Numbered from the stretch's first letter, positions 21,201 to 34,198 are shown. The stretch: DNA of 64,000 bases from Saururus chinensis (GCA_035235625.1 CP141141.1:14009968-14073967), one strand, 5' to 3'. Translations and numbers: made by a program. Notes: generated by a model from the letters alone, not told the origin.

Positions 21201-24200
21201 ACCCATAAGCATGTTCAACTACTTCAAATCAACCATGGGTTTTATTTTTACTTGATTTTGGACTTTCTGAAGCATTAAAAAATTGGACTTGCATTATTGG
21301 CGGCTTGCGACAACACATAACGGACAACTAACAGTTGATAGCTATTGTCAGCGGCCAGATTTACTATGGTAAAAGAGGCAATAACACAACAAACTATGTG
21401 ACTGTATCTCCGTAATATATGCAGTGAACCATTTGAAAAACCCAAGAGAGAAACAAGGAAAATAAAGCGGGTTAAAACCTTTGAGCTGTCAGTTGATAGC
21501 TCAGGTGTGAGCTGTCAGATGATTGTTATCTCCGTACAGTGAAAGGGCCGGCCGAAGAGGATGAGGAAGAGGTAGTGGAGGCGGGGCTGGGAAGGGTTGG
21601 GAAGGGCAGAGCAAATTCAGTGGGTGTTAAGGATTGCACCATGTTGCTATTTATTAGGAAAGTTTTAATTTGAGATTCATTAGGCAAGCATTAGGTAGTT
21701 TATTATTTCAGCCAAAGGCTTAATTAAAGTAGATTCTTGTAATAAGAGGCCTCATTAGGCTTAGGTTAGGCCCAAGCCCATTAGGGCTTGACTATGTAAG
21801 GGGCGATTGCCCTCTTGGTCAATTAATGAAGAATTACTTCTATTCTCCTTTCCCTCTCCTCTGTCATCCCTTCCTACCAACCACTTTCTCTTGTCTCATG
21901 TTGGTTCACAACCAGCAGGGTCTTCCTCACTCATATTTATCTATCTTCACTGTGATTCTTGGGAAATCTCAAGGGTTCACATCAGTGGGTTGTTGGTGGA
22001 GATAAAGTTGTGTGTGTGTGTGGGGGGGGGGGGGGGGGGTGAGTTTGGTCTTTTCTTGGCACGTGTGGGCTTTCACATGTGCGTATGGCCATTAGGAATA
22101 TCCAATATTTGAGTGCATATCTGGAAAATCCTCTAAATTAAATACTCCCTCTGTCCTATATTAATAGCTACATTTGGAAAAATAGTGGTTTTTATTGAAC
22201 GGTGAAACCCACATCTAAGAGAAGGAATAATAAGCTTATGATGCTTTTTTTTTTAAGTACTCAACCATTGAAATTTAACAAAATGGTGCTATTAATATGG
22301 AACAAACTTTTTTGCCAAATGGAGCTATTAATTTAGGACGGAGGGAGTACAACGTTTGTTGTCTATCCTATGTGTTGTTGTATCCTTTATGTTGTCTGCC
22401 TTCTTGTAGGAAAAATAGCAGCTAGTAGTGGACATGCATCATGGATAAGCAGTAAGCTTTCTAGGCAGCGAGTCTTTGAATTGCGTGGAAGAAGCGATGC
22501 CATTGTTGTTGGAGGAAACACTGTACGTCGTGATGGTATATGTTTAATTACTCTTTCCTTTTCGAAAGCCAAATGATTATGCATCAGAGGTTAGATATTC
22601 AAAATTCTATTGTTATTTTCAGATCCACGGCTGACGGCTAGACATGGAGGTGGGCATTTACCTGTTCGCATTGTCATGTCGAAATCACTTAATCTCCCTG
22701 AAGTTGCAAACCTGTGGGATAACTCTGAAACACGAACAATTGTTGCAACACAACGAGGTGCAAGAAAGAGTTTTCAAAAGTTACTTGCTTCAAAGGGCGT
22801 CGAAGTTGTTGAGTTTGATATATTAAATCCTAGAGATGTCATGGAATATTGCCATGACCGAGGTTACCTTTCAATTTTGTGGGAATGTGGAGGAGGGTTA
22901 GCTGCTCCTGCTATTGCATCTGGTGTCATTCACAAGGTTCTTTATCTTCTGATTTTTTTCCCCATTTTGATGGTTGGGCAAGAATTTATCTATAGAGGCG
23001 GCTATATATGTTTGATCTTTGATAATGTTATCACTAACTAAGGTACTTTTCTTGTGCCATGCATATGGGTTATTGTTGTAAATAGTGTTTATGTAATAAA
23101 TTCTGAAATGCTCAAAATTCATGTGGCCATAACATAATAGGATGAGATGCCTAACATTTGTTATTTGTACACTGAATTCCATTTAAAGATGTGTTTCAAA
23201 CAGAAAAAACTCTTCTTTTAATTTCAAGGGTTAAAAAAATAAAGTTAGGATTAGTAAAGTGGAAACTTGGGAAGGTGATCCAATATAATTAACTCTTTTG
23301 TGCTTTTTGTTTCAAGGGTTTATAAACAGTTAGGATTAGTGAAGTGGAAATTCAGGGAAGTGATCTGATATAATAACTCTTTTGATAGAAGAAATTTAGA
23401 TACTAGATTAAAGGATGCCTTTAAAGCTTTTGTTATATGAAGATGACTGTATCTTATTAAATTAAAGTTTTAGTGCTAGGATCTTTCGACATTTTTCTTA
23501 ATTATAGTTGAAGCCATATACATGCTCTTCATGGATTAGGAAAGTGGAAATTCAGGGAGATGATCCGATATAATAACTCTTTTGATAGAAGGACTTTATA
23601 TACTAAATTAAAGGATGCTTTTAAGCTTTCGTTATATGAAGATGACTGCATCTTATTAAATTAAATTTTTAGTGCTAGGATCTTTGGGCATTTTACTTAA
23701 TTATAGTTGAAGTCATATTCATGTTCTTCTGTGATGTATAGCAGTTGTAGCAATTTGATCTGTACCATTTTAGATGAAAGAATTTTCTCTATGACATTTT
23801 ACTTAACAATATATAGACTTCTAACTTAGTTGGTCACTTACAGGTGTATGCATTTATTGCACCTAAGATTATTGGTGGAGAAAAGGCTCCAACTCCTGTT
23901 GGTGAATTGGGTATGGTTGAGATGACACAAGCACTGGAACTGATAGATTACTCTTACGAACAGGTAAGGTGTTATTGGCATTGCTAATTGTTCTTTAACT
24001 CTTATCTTGAGGTCATTACTTAGAATAAGAATTTTTCTTTCCTTCCTTATATGTATGAGCTGATATGCTTGTGATATTTAACTAAATGTGCAGAAATTAG
24101 ATTTGGGTATGATATTTAAATGTTAAGCGATCTTGACTTGTATCTGGCAACTACAGATTGGGCCAGATATGCTTGTAAGTGGGTTTCTTCAGCCCATTCC

Positions 24201-26058
24201 AGACTTGTCACCTGTAATCCCATCTATGGATGAAATTCCTTTGATCGATCCAACCGTTGTGCCATATGATGCAAATATCATATTTTTTTACAAGACATGG
24301 GATCCCTATGGAGCATTTTCAAATTTTTCTCCCCATCCACTGCGCATGCCTGATAATAGTGGAGAGTACATGTCATGGTTGAGTGTAGAGCATTATTATC
24401 AGGTAATTGTGTAGTCACCACTTATTGCTGATTTTCGTGGTGTTTAGTAGAATAGTGTAGTTTTATCTTGTGTATCAGTTTTAACTCTACTACTTTTAGC
24501 ACATGCACGCTGATAGAAAAGAGTAAAGATACAGAGGGAATTGATTTCTATATTATCAGATTGTAATTAAATATATAAAACTTGAGCAGTAACTAAATAT
24601 ATAAAACTTGACTAATTGCCCTTATAAACAGAAAAACTAATACCTAAGACTTAGACAAATGAGGGCCAATATACTTTTAACATACGCAAGCATCTAAATC
24701 ACTTGGATCCTTATAGATCTAGTAGGCATACCTTTGTTATTTGCTTGGGGAGATAATGCTTAAGAGTTTAACACTTGCAGGCACACAAGTTTTGGGGTCT
24801 TGATGATCCCTTGGCAAGAGAGACCGTTGAGCAAATTAAATCAGCAAAGAGTCCAGAGGAAGCAGCAAGGATGGGCAGAGCACTGCAAAGGAAGTACCCA
24901 AATCTGGTTGAGCTCGTACTTTGTTAATTCTTAGAAATTTTTAACTACTTTTTCATGCAAAAAAAACACACCATGCTTTTCTATGCTTTGAGGTTACTTC
25001 TCATGGCATTAATAACTATATGGGAAAATGCATTTATGTTTATGCAGACTAAGATGATTAACTTTTCTTCTGCAATTAAAATGGTTATCTGAATTAGTTA
25101 TCTTTAAAGTGAGCCAGAGCTGCATTTTCTGTTGTACGACATGAAACAATGATCAAGTGTTACTCTCCCATATTTTACGGTGCTAGGAGTTTGTTGTTGT
25201 GTTTCGGTGAGGCACACAAGGGAAACTAGATGATTGGGGTTACCTGGAAGAAAGAAACTAGATATAACGGGGCAATGGAAACTAGATGAATGGGTTTAAG
25301 GGAAGGACGAAATGGGGGAAAATCAGAAGAGGCTTAGGGAAGAAGGTTAGACAAAAGGGGAGGAATTGAGGCGAGATAGGGAGGGGAAAAGTTCAGGGAA
25401 TGGGATTGGGGCTAAAGCCCTTACAATAAATAGAAGAGATAATGGGCCCATTATTAAACTAACATAAATTACAAATACCCCCACCAATTAAGTAAATATT
25501 ACAGCTCCCTCCCTAAAAGAACATAAGCCCCTAAATCTAATAAACTACCAACATAAATTACAAATACCCCCTAGCGATAAGTAAATATTACCAACTCCAT
25601 AAAGTAGCGTAAATTCCTAAATTTAATAATTAAGAGGTCTCACTAGGTGGAGGCCGGACCCCTAAGGCAGGTAGAATAGACCCGTAGAATTGCTTGTTAA
25701 AATCTTGTTTGGCCTTTTCAAATTATAATTTGTGTTCTTCCATGCCCCTTATATAGACTTTTATGCTTGTTGAGTAAACAAGGGTGAATCTGAATTTTTT
25801 CAGATAAGACTAGACTGGGATGCTGTTAAGATTGATGTGATGTATAAAGCACTTAAATGCAAGTTTTCGATTTATCCACACTTGAATTCTATGCTACTCT
25901 CTACCGTGGGATCGATTCTTGTAGAAGCTTCCCCACATGATCTCTTCTGGGGTGGGGGCAGAGAAGGAGAAGGACTAAATTATCTTGGAAGGCTTCTGAT
26001 GCAACTTAGATCAGAGTTTCTCGGGGAGTCATCTACATCAGATGAGGACTCTGGCTAA
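18269..26058 (+). CDS. PYRR: PYRR: plastid riboflavin biosynthesis protein (inactive deaminase, reductase, COG3236 N-glycosidase)
   Basis: Nine exons with GT-AG introns join in frame to 586 aa: 18269-18607, 19292-19426, 19554-19653, 22410-22535, 22623-22936, 23844-23963, 24157-24402, 24781-24906, 25804-26058. The ATG at 18269 is the first in frame, giving a short N-terminal extension suited to a plastid transit peptide. Residues 30-160 are deaminase-like, but the zinc ligands are gone: KCAE (73-76) replaces HAE, and LEPGD (96-100) replaces the LEPC region. Residues 185-380 are the pyrimidine reductase (GGNTVRRDDPRLTAR, about 226-240). Residues 421-575 are the COG3236/NADAR domain (FYKTWDPYGAFSNFSPHP; SVEHYYQ; HDLFWGGG). 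In plants such fusions supply the reductase step, while a separate PYRD does the deamination; the COG3236 part hydrolyses early intermediates. Length fits the Arabidopsis protein (about 600 aa). Intron 3 holds several transposons. Confidence 0.95.
20260..20815 (+). pseudogene. Captured 5' end of a secreted-protein gene inside the Pack-MULE
   Basis: A pyrimidine-rich leader is followed by ATG at 20350 and 27 codons beginning MKVPPTVLLLGILLVPHHLQ, a textbook signal peptide. This ends at a donor (T|GTAATT, 20432). After an intron, a second exon (20771-20815) continues in frame as CCPDFKIEAYDVSTYG with a donor GTATGT at 20816. No later exon follows in the element. YDVSTYG recalls the N-terminus of GH28 polygalacturonases (pectin-lyase fold), but this is a weak guess. 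The preserved exon-intron structure means genomic DNA, not mRNA, was captured. Confidence 0.55.
21625..21984 (+). mobile_element. Small solo LTR (360 bp) inside the Pack-MULE, TSD GTGGG
   Basis: It starts TGTTAAGG, ends TTCACATCA, and is flanked by GTGGG at 21620-21624 and 21985-21989. Internal features fit a short Ty1/copia-type LTR: GACTATGTAAGGGGC as a TATA-like region, then TCAATTAATGAAGAATTACT near the polyadenylation zone. Confidence 0.7.
22022..22039 (+). repeat. G18 homopolymer
   Basis: Eighteen consecutive G follow a (TG)n run in PYRR intron 3. Length is prone to sequencing error. Confidence 0.9.
22145..22347. mobile_element. Stowaway-type MITE (203 bp), TSD TA
   Basis: The ends CTCCCTCTGTCCTATATTAA and, inverted, CTCCCTCCGTCCTAAATTAA match at 23 of 25 terminal positions, with TA duplications at 22143-22144 and 22348-22349. 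The CTCCCTCCGT start is the standard Tc1/mariner-derived Stowaway signature. It starts one base after the Pack-MULE target duplication. Confidence 0.9.
23240..23729 (+). repeat. Roughly 200-bp tandem duplication in PYRR intron 5
   Basis: Units 23333-23530 and 23533-23729 are about 90 percent alike, both running from GGATTAG to CATG(C/T)TCTTC. A shortened, more diverged third copy precedes them at 23240-23325. Confidence 0.85.
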
Positions 26059-28201
26059 TTTCCTCATTTTCTTGATGTGCAAAATTACCTGGAGGCTACG
26101 TATGTGACAATCAATAGAATTTTTTTTATCAATGTGAAAAAAATGTTTGATATCAGTTAGTGGGGGAATCTTTATTAGGAGACCTTTAATCTTTTCCCAC
26201 AACAAAAACACACACAAGAGTTTCGGATTGGACTTAATAAGTGGGTCCTACACAAAGTTCACATGGGCTTATTTAGACCAATTAAAATTTATGTGAGTAT
26301 TTTTTGTGTAGTTCTGTTGTAAAAATATCATTTCCCTATTTGAAAATGCTATGTTTGTGTCTATTCATCTTGCATGCGGCCTGCACATAAAGCCCTGCAC
26401 CAACGCATAGAGCCATGTTGTCATGGTATACGTGCTTTGACCATGGCAGAAGCATATGCGGCTTTACTCATTTTAAGTTAAATAATAATGATCAGTTGTA
26501 GTAAAAGAGTTGTCACTATGATAAATAATTGCAACGATACATGACATTGTATAAACATATGTTTGGCTTAAGTTATTGAATAAAACATTATTAATGTGAT
26601 GTGTAATTTGAGTTATTAAAATAATATATGGTTGCTAGTTGTTTGTTAAGATTATATGATGAAGATAAGCATAACATGATGACTCATGATGTGAGCACAC
26701 TCATGTCACATTGATACTTGGGAATGATAAGATTATTATATGAGAGTGTGAGAAAAAGATAGATGAAAAATTGCCTATGTATCTAAAAATTTCATTAGTG
26801 GTCAGTATGATCAGGTGATTGATTGATCTTAAACAAGTTTTTACGTATAATTTTAACATGATTTATGATAGAACTGTCTAGGTGGTAGGATGGATGGTTT
26901 TAAGACCAATAGGTAGAATGATTAATTGTGAAGGGTTGTGCGATCAATTAGTAAGGGTATCGATGTGGATTTTGTTATTTATGGCATGGGCAATCAATTA
27001 ATACTATCATGTGATTGGCTAGACAATAGAAAGTTTGCCTAAAATAAGACATTCTAGATAGAATTTGTTCCTATTGAAGGTTAAACACCTAAACTGATTT
27101 CACCTAAAATAACACATTATAGGTCAAATTTGTTCCTATTGAAAGTCTAATATCTAATGTCTTGGGATCTATATAATGGGTGGTTTGACATATATACCCG
27201 ATAAAGAAGTGAGAAAAAGTTAGAGAGAGCATTTTGTGACAAGAGATTGCTTCCATGGCAATTGAGTGTTGAGAGAATTATTTTTCATCATATTAAATTA
27301 AACAAAAGTTTATGTTTATTCCTTAGCTCTATAAATTGTTAGTGGATATTTCACATGTACACTTTAGGGTCAAAGTGTGCAAAGAGAAGAGTTGATATTG
27401 GAACTGCATTCTAAGTCTCAAATTAAAGGTGCTACTAAGGAGATCGAGGTGGATCTGTTAAATCTAAAGGAGTTGTTAAGAAGATTAGGATGATCATTTA
27501 AAATTTATTATTGAGAGACAAGATCAAATTGAATGCAATGCTAAAGTAAATGACCGGAAAGGTGCTACAAAAATATACAGAGTTAAGGTGGTGTGGTGGC
27601 CATCCAATAGAGAAAGGGGTGTTTTATTTGCACTATACTTGTTTACTTGGTGCATTATTTGGTTGGGACGGAGTGGCTTGTGGCTTTTCCTTATGAGGGT
27701 TTTTACATAAAAAATCTTTTGCCTTATGTGGGAGAAAAATAGGATTTTCAGTCTTAATAAAATAATAAAGTAATACATTTTCATGTTCACGAGGTCATAT
27801 CTTTTAGTCCTTAATATATATTTTGGGCTAAGGGGGTTGTACTGATTTAAGGCTGAAGAATCTTAAACTCAAACATTTTATTTCTTTGACACATAATGCA
27901 CCTCATAACACTTAAGTTGAGCTATATTGTTAGATTTCTCATCAACAAGCAGAGCTTCATGTTTAGGTAATTACTTGTGAGTTGGTTGTGCTATTAGAGA
28001 CTTGTTAGTATGTGTGTCAGCTCAGACATCATGAGCCGTCAAATTTTGATCCAATAATGCACTTGCTCATAGGGCAAACGGGTTTGAATTACCATTTGCC
28101 CCTTCTATAATGCACATTGTTGGATCTCAATTTAATAACTATTAATGCCCCCGTGATCCCAGGCTCATGTAGAGGTGTCAAGGGGTAGGGCCTGACCCAG
28201 G
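26059..28201. other. PYRR 3' region and AT-rich intergenic DNA with LTR-like traits
   Basis: The first 100-300 bases are probably PYRR 3'UTR. From 26.75 to 27.5 kb there are GATTGATTGATC and CGATCAATTAG motifs and a TATA-like TCTATATAATGGG (about 27168), similar in style to the LTR at 3.7-5.2 kb, so an old LTR is possible. A direct repeat of about 62 bases (CCTAAAATAA.ACATT, TTTGTTCCTATTGAA) lies at 27038-27160. No gene was recognised. Confidence 0.4.
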
Positions 28202-31200
28202 TGTCATGCCTTGCCACATCCCTTTGACCCAAACCCGATTCGAGGAAATGTGACGAGGTGTGATAAAGCGAAAAAGCTAACCCGAATATGATGGATATAA
28301 GTACACAACAATACCATTTGTGCAAAACCAATTAACGGTAGATAATGGAATTAACTAAAGTTTCCTTAGCCTAACATATTACCGACATAATCTCATAAAC
28401 ATAATATTCATAAGTATAAAAAGGCTACAACATGTCTGAGCCAACAAAAGGCTATCTATAAAACATGTAAAGTAATGAAGTTCTAACATAAATCATAACA
28501 TAAATCTAATCTCAACACAAAATAGCTTGCCCGCACTTTATGTGAATTTATTCTCCTTCATGCTTGTAAAATAACTCATTTTGATCACCTGCATGATACA
28601 AATATATAACCCCAAAATAAAAATAACACAAGGGGTAAGCTTAGTTTATTAAGGGACTTGAATAAAATATGTAGCTCACATTAACACCATAACATAATCT
28701 TGAAGAATAATGACATAAACCTCATGTAAATCGGTGTTAACAACATAAGAGCACATTAACCCCAAATACATTCAACCTGTGGGAACTATCTCATTCATGC
28801 ATTATACGTCCTTAAACAATATATGTACATTATGGTCTCAATCATATTTTATAATCACATATGTACAACTTGTGCATTTAATTAAATCTCATAATCCATT
28901 CACATCCTACATGAATAAGTATAACAATCGATATTCATCTAACATTTTTAAGTAGAATAATCTACAATCATCTTGCATATTCAAGTATCATCATTTCATA
29001 TACAACCTGTGTAACATAACCATTGTTGTTATTATACAACCTGTATTAATAAATATTATAATATATACATAACATGTGTAAATACTATGATGAATATCAC
29101 ACAATAAAGAAGACAACCTGCTCACCCTAGTTGAAGCCTAAACAAACCTGCACACCCTGAAAATCTTTATAAGGCAACTCAAATTCCTAAATGAATGACT
29201 AGAGAAGTTTGGGCAAATCCTGACTAGAAAATATCCCTTGCTAAATTGGTGCATATGAACATACTAGCATGGATTCTCAAGTCCAGAAAGTCATATTAGT
29301 TTATCTCATTTCAACAAATTTGTTTTTTTACCCGAGGATGAAACACACCCTTAAAGGAACACAAAGTCATACCTATAGGACAGAAGGACTCGCCCAAAGG
29401 ATGAAAAACTGGCGATTAATCTTAGATACGACTAATCTAAAAAACTACATCATCCAATTGGCTAATTCTGCATGAGATATGATCCCTACGTGGCAAATAA
29501 GGTCATATAAACATAAGTAGACATAAACATAAATGGGCATGTTCATAATTAAGCTAAAATATGTGGAACATGGTTCGTGTATAATAATGTAGCATATGCG
29601 AGCATTCATACTTCGTTATGGTCATAACCTACTGGAATCATGAAATAAACATAAAAAAATGATCAAGATCCAGCGTAAAGACAAACATGATATTATACTA
29701 AGCATAAACATATAAGGTCATGTTCATACATAAACTAAAATACATAGAACATGGTTCATACATAATTAATCTAGCAATAGTGAACATTCATATTTTAGCA
29801 TAATCAATTTTACTGGAAATATAAATTAATTAAAAAAATATCAAAATCCTACTTAAAATTAAGCATATACTCATGTATCCCCCAGACTAGCTTAAGTAGC
29901 ATTTTTTGTATAATCACAATATGTAACTCATACATTTTAAGAAAAATAGCAAATGAACGCCAATCAACATAAAAATTTAGAGACTTATATCATAGTCTTA
30001 ATTATAGTATAAATTAATATCATATGAAAATAAGTATGAAAAATATTTTTTGTTATTTACTTAATGAGACTGTGCAATTCTGCTAGAATTGTTGTGTCAT
30101 GCCCTGCCACACCCCCACCCTGACCCCCGGTCCAAAGCGAAGGCAGAATCCAGTGCTATGAAGAAGTGGAAAGAATTGCGGAAGACTTAACCATCCTTGG
30201 TTCATAACAACATAGTGTGTGCATATACCCTTTGTGTGAAAGCAGATAGAGGAAGATAAAGATAGACTAATTAACAATCTTAGTCTACACAATACTCACA
30301 TTATCAAAATAACAACATAGTATCAAGTCTCAAGGGCTACACAAGTTTAAAGCCATCACTGGCTAACCATAGTATGAGTTAAAGTCAAATATAAGAATAT
30401 CACATCATATAACAAGTCTAATTACAAACCCATATCAAATCCCCCTCTCATGATGTGTGTCCATCCTCGTGCTCAACATAAAGGTCATCTGAAATACCTG
30501 CATAATACAAAATACAACCCCAAAATAAAACCACAAACAAAAGAGGAGTGATCTTAGCTCAGTAAAGGTTTTGATACAAAATATAAACTCATAAAAACAC
30601 CACATTCATTCTTAATCCAAACATGCATCACATATCCATTCTCTACTCCTATGCATCATGAGATAAATTACATTCCATATACATATTCATAACACCTGTG
30701 CATCTTGATGTAAATTACATTTCATAAACATATTCATACCACATGTGTATCATAAGTTCATTCATAATTCATAACACACATGCACACCATGTGCAATCAT
30801 ATAAATATCATTATAGCATTTACATTCTACATAAACATGTCTTAATATTCACATTCACCCTACATAATCAAATATATGAAACCACATTTTATCTTGTATG
30901 TTTTAAGTATAATCATGTCATATTCACAATGTGTAGCATAAGCATATTTTATACACAAGCATAAACCATTTGATGAATGTCTCACAATTGAGAAAACAAT
31001 CATTCTCACCCTCTCTAAAGCCTAAGCAGACTTCCTCACCCAGGACAATCCCTAGCGGGGAAGGTTTGAATTCCTGAAAGAAAACTAGAGAAGTTTTGGT
31101 AAGTTCTGTAATTAGGAAAGCACCCCCTACTCACTCAGGACAATCCCTAGTAGAGAATGTCCGAATTCCAAAAAAGAAAAACTAGAGCAATTTGGGTAAA

Positions 31201-34198
31201 CTCTCTAACTCGAAAAATGCCCTATGGTAAGCTGGTGCACATAGATAAACTAGCCTGGATTCTCAAGTCCAAAATACATATTAATTAACTCATGTAGCAT
31301 TTCACTCTTCTTACCTGGGGAGGACCATCCACAAGGGATGTAAAATCAATTTAAGAAACCTTCGAGCATCTAATATGGAAAACGATAATATCCAATTGAT
31401 TAATCACAAGAAATCATCGCTTATAAATCCTTGTCATGATGCATGTGACATAATACATACATGGGCAAGTTTAACAAATGTAAGCATAAATAAGCATACC
31501 CTAATCATTTTATATGTGCATGTAACATGATCCATTTGTAACAAATAAAGTCATATAAGCATAAGCAAAAACATACATACATGGTAGTGTTCATACTTGA
31601 ACTAAAACATGTAGAACATGAATCACTTATAATCAATGTGAAATGTACAAGTATCAATAATTCATCATGGTTATAACCTATTGGAATCATGTAGTAAAGA
31701 CAAAGAAATCATCGAAATATGAATTTAAAATAAGTAGAACATCATGCTAAACCTAGACAAACATAGTCATTTTCATATATAAGCTAAATCATAATCCAAA
31801 TAGATTCACATGCAATTAAGGTAACATTTATAAGTGATCATAACTCATCATAACCATAGAGAATTAGAATAATGAGAAAATAATAAGAAATGACTGAAAA
31901 TCAACAAAAATAGCCATTTCTCACAAACTGTTGTTCGGCCATTGAATAGCCTCAAATGTCTGGCGGTTTGAATGACTGTTGCCCATTCGATCGGTTAAAA
32001 CAATCCACTTTTCTAGTTCATCTTCAACTTCTCGAAATTTTAACCAAAAATATTCTAAAATTCTATATAAATTCAAAAATCAGCATAGAACATTATATAA
32101 TCAAAATCTAAACTTAGAACATGATGAATTTATTCATTTTCATGTTTAATCATACGAATATAACCATGAGTTGCATGCTTATAATAAATCACCATTACAC
32201 ATAATGATGAAACAAAAGCTCAAATAAACCCATATTTATGGCATTTCAAGAATGAAAACTACGTAAGGTAAAAACCCCTTACCTCTAACAAACTTTGAAA
32301 TCTCTTGAACGATCTTCAACCTTAAGGAATACTACCCAAAAATTAGGGCTTTAGTTAAACCTAATTAAAATTAGTTAATAGACTCAAATCAACTTGGAAA
32401 AAGATAGATATAATGCATCCTTAGGTTAAAAAAATTACCTAATTAGGGTTTTAAATCAAAATTAAAAACAAGATTTTGATGGAAGAAAACGAAGAATCAA
32501 AATAAGAGAAATGAAGATAGATGAGATTAAGACAAAGATCTAAAGATTAGGGGGTTGATTAAGGGAAAAACTCACCTTTATCTCCTTTGAAAAATGGGGG
32601 TAGAGCAAGCCTTCCTCTTAAACACAACCCTTTCTTATTTGGCAAATGGCTAGAGTTTTTCCTAATACAAACTAGAAAATAGGGGAAAATGCCCTAAGTG
32701 GCCAATTAAGGGTATTTTTGACTCAAAAAAGAATTTAATTTTCCCAAATCTATTTAAATAAATCACTAAAAGGTTCAAGGTTAAAATGGGTTGCACACCC
32801 TCCCACATGGATGTGGAACCCATGGTTGGATCTAGCTCCCTTAACGAAGGGGAAAAAATTAGGTAAATCAAGCTTAACACTAATACTCTTAAAAAAATAA
32901 ACCTTAAGAAATTTATAATTAAACTGCCCCATAACCCAAAAGAAATTAAATCAACCAACAAACAAACAAATTCACATAATTCACACAATTAAAGAAAAGA
33001 AATAAGAAAACTTACATGTCGACCTTCAAAATTACAACTATGTATTGACTTACCGTACTCCAAATGACTTCAAAGTTTTACAGCATGCTCATAACATGTA
33101 TATCAATCCATCATAAAAAGAAGGAACCGAGAATCATATGTTTTTATCCCTAAACATGCTTCTAAACACATAAACAAATAAATATGTCGTACCACACATA
33201 TTCTAAAAAATATAATAAATACATATTATTCTAGAAAAATATGACAAATTAGTAATATGTTCTAGACATGATAATCTACTCCTAAAAAATAGTTGAGATA
33301 AAAAATCGAAGTAAAAGTATCTGAAACATTGCCATGAGTACAAAATAGAGACAAAAATTGATTCAAGTTCCATTATTCAAGAACATGATTTCACCCACAA
33401 ACATGGTTTTAATGTAATTAAAACCTCATCAAATAAAAATCTTTTGCCTCAAATAAGATTTTAGACCAATAATTCTCCCCCAAAGCTCATAGAATTGCTA
33501 CCCAACAAATTAGAGGTTCATTAACCCTTAGCAAAATCCAACTTTTCCACAAAAAATAGACTCAAAACAACTAATAGGTGGTAGATCTAAGAAAGTTAAA
33601 AAAATGAGCTTGATAGGAAAGAAGCCTATAATCCCAATAGAAGAGGAGAAAGATGGGATTTTTAGAGCAAAATTGAAAGAAATAAAAAAGGATTAAGGAG
33701 ATTTACCTTGGGATTAAGATTTTCTTTGTGAGAATGGGGGTTAAGCACTCCAAGCTTCCCAATCTTAGCCCTTTCCAAAATGGGAAAGGGGCTTAAGTTG
33801 CTATTTATAGTAGGTCTATTTATCGGGCTAGAAATGGACCCAACAAGGTTTACGTGAATTCATATGTGTGCAAAGGACCCCAAAAATAAAATTGACCAAG
33901 CCCAAGCTTGTTTAAAGAGTTAAGAGAAGGTTGGCGGCCCAAGGAGTTGGCATGTCACCCGAGATGGATATGGGTCCCAAGATGGGGCCTACTTCCTTAA
34001 TTAAGGAATTAAATCGCAAAAATGACACCAATTAATGTGGCTTTTGGCGGATTTAGCTAGACACTAATATTTTCCAACTAAAATTGAAATAAACCCAAAA
34101 AAATCAAGCTCAAACCAACCATCACACCAACAAAATCAAAACTAATTTTTTTAAAAATTGTCAATAATAAGAAAATCGTAAAACTTACATATCTTACA
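28202..34198 (-). mobile_element. Solo LTR (about 3.1 kb net) interrupted by a relative, TSD CCAGG/CCGGG
   Basis: It begins TGTCATGCCTTGCCACATCC at 28202 and ends ATCTTACA at 34198. The flanks CCAGG (28197-28201) and CCGGG (34199-34203) differ at one base. The two halves, 28202-30089 and 33022-34198, correspond to the left and right parts of the inserted relative at 30095-33016, which explains why similar text appears twice (for example near 32.6-33.0 and 33.8-34.2 kb). A TATA-like ACTATAAATAGC on the minus strand near 33.81 kb and the terminal GGCAGGGCATGACA-like end indicate minus orientation. No coding sequence is present. Confidence 0.6.
30095..33016 (-). mobile_element. Solo LTR (2.9 kb) nested in a copy of the same family, TSD TGTTG/TGTCG
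   Basis: It begins TGTCATGCCCTGCCACACCC at 30095 and ends AACTTACA at 33016, with flanks TGTTG (30090-30094) and TGTCG (33017-33021) that differ at one base. Its length and internal order match the host copy. A short tandem pair (ACAATCCCTAG(C/T)(G/A)G(G/A)GAA) occurs at about 31043-31165. Confidence 0.6.

Larger units (their letters stand above)
19787..22133 (+). mobile_element. Pack-MULE-like element in PYRR intron 3, 9-bp TSD TAAATTAAA
   Basis: The two ends are long inverted repeats: the left begins GAGGATTTTCCAGA, and the right (22045-22133, read on the minus strand) begins identically and stays similar, with gaps, for roughly 90-110 bases (shared CACATGTGAAAGCCCACAC). Exact 9-bp duplications TAAATTAAA flank it at 19778-19786 and 22134-22142. 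Long TIRs plus a 9-bp duplication are the hallmark of Mutator-like elements. The interior has no transposase but carries spliced-gene-like pieces (20350-20815), GC-rich scraps near 21.07-21.13 and 21.55-21.62 kb that are partly inverted to each other, and a solo LTR, so it fits the gene-capturing Pack-MULE class. The host gene still splices around it on paper. Confidence 0.85.
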
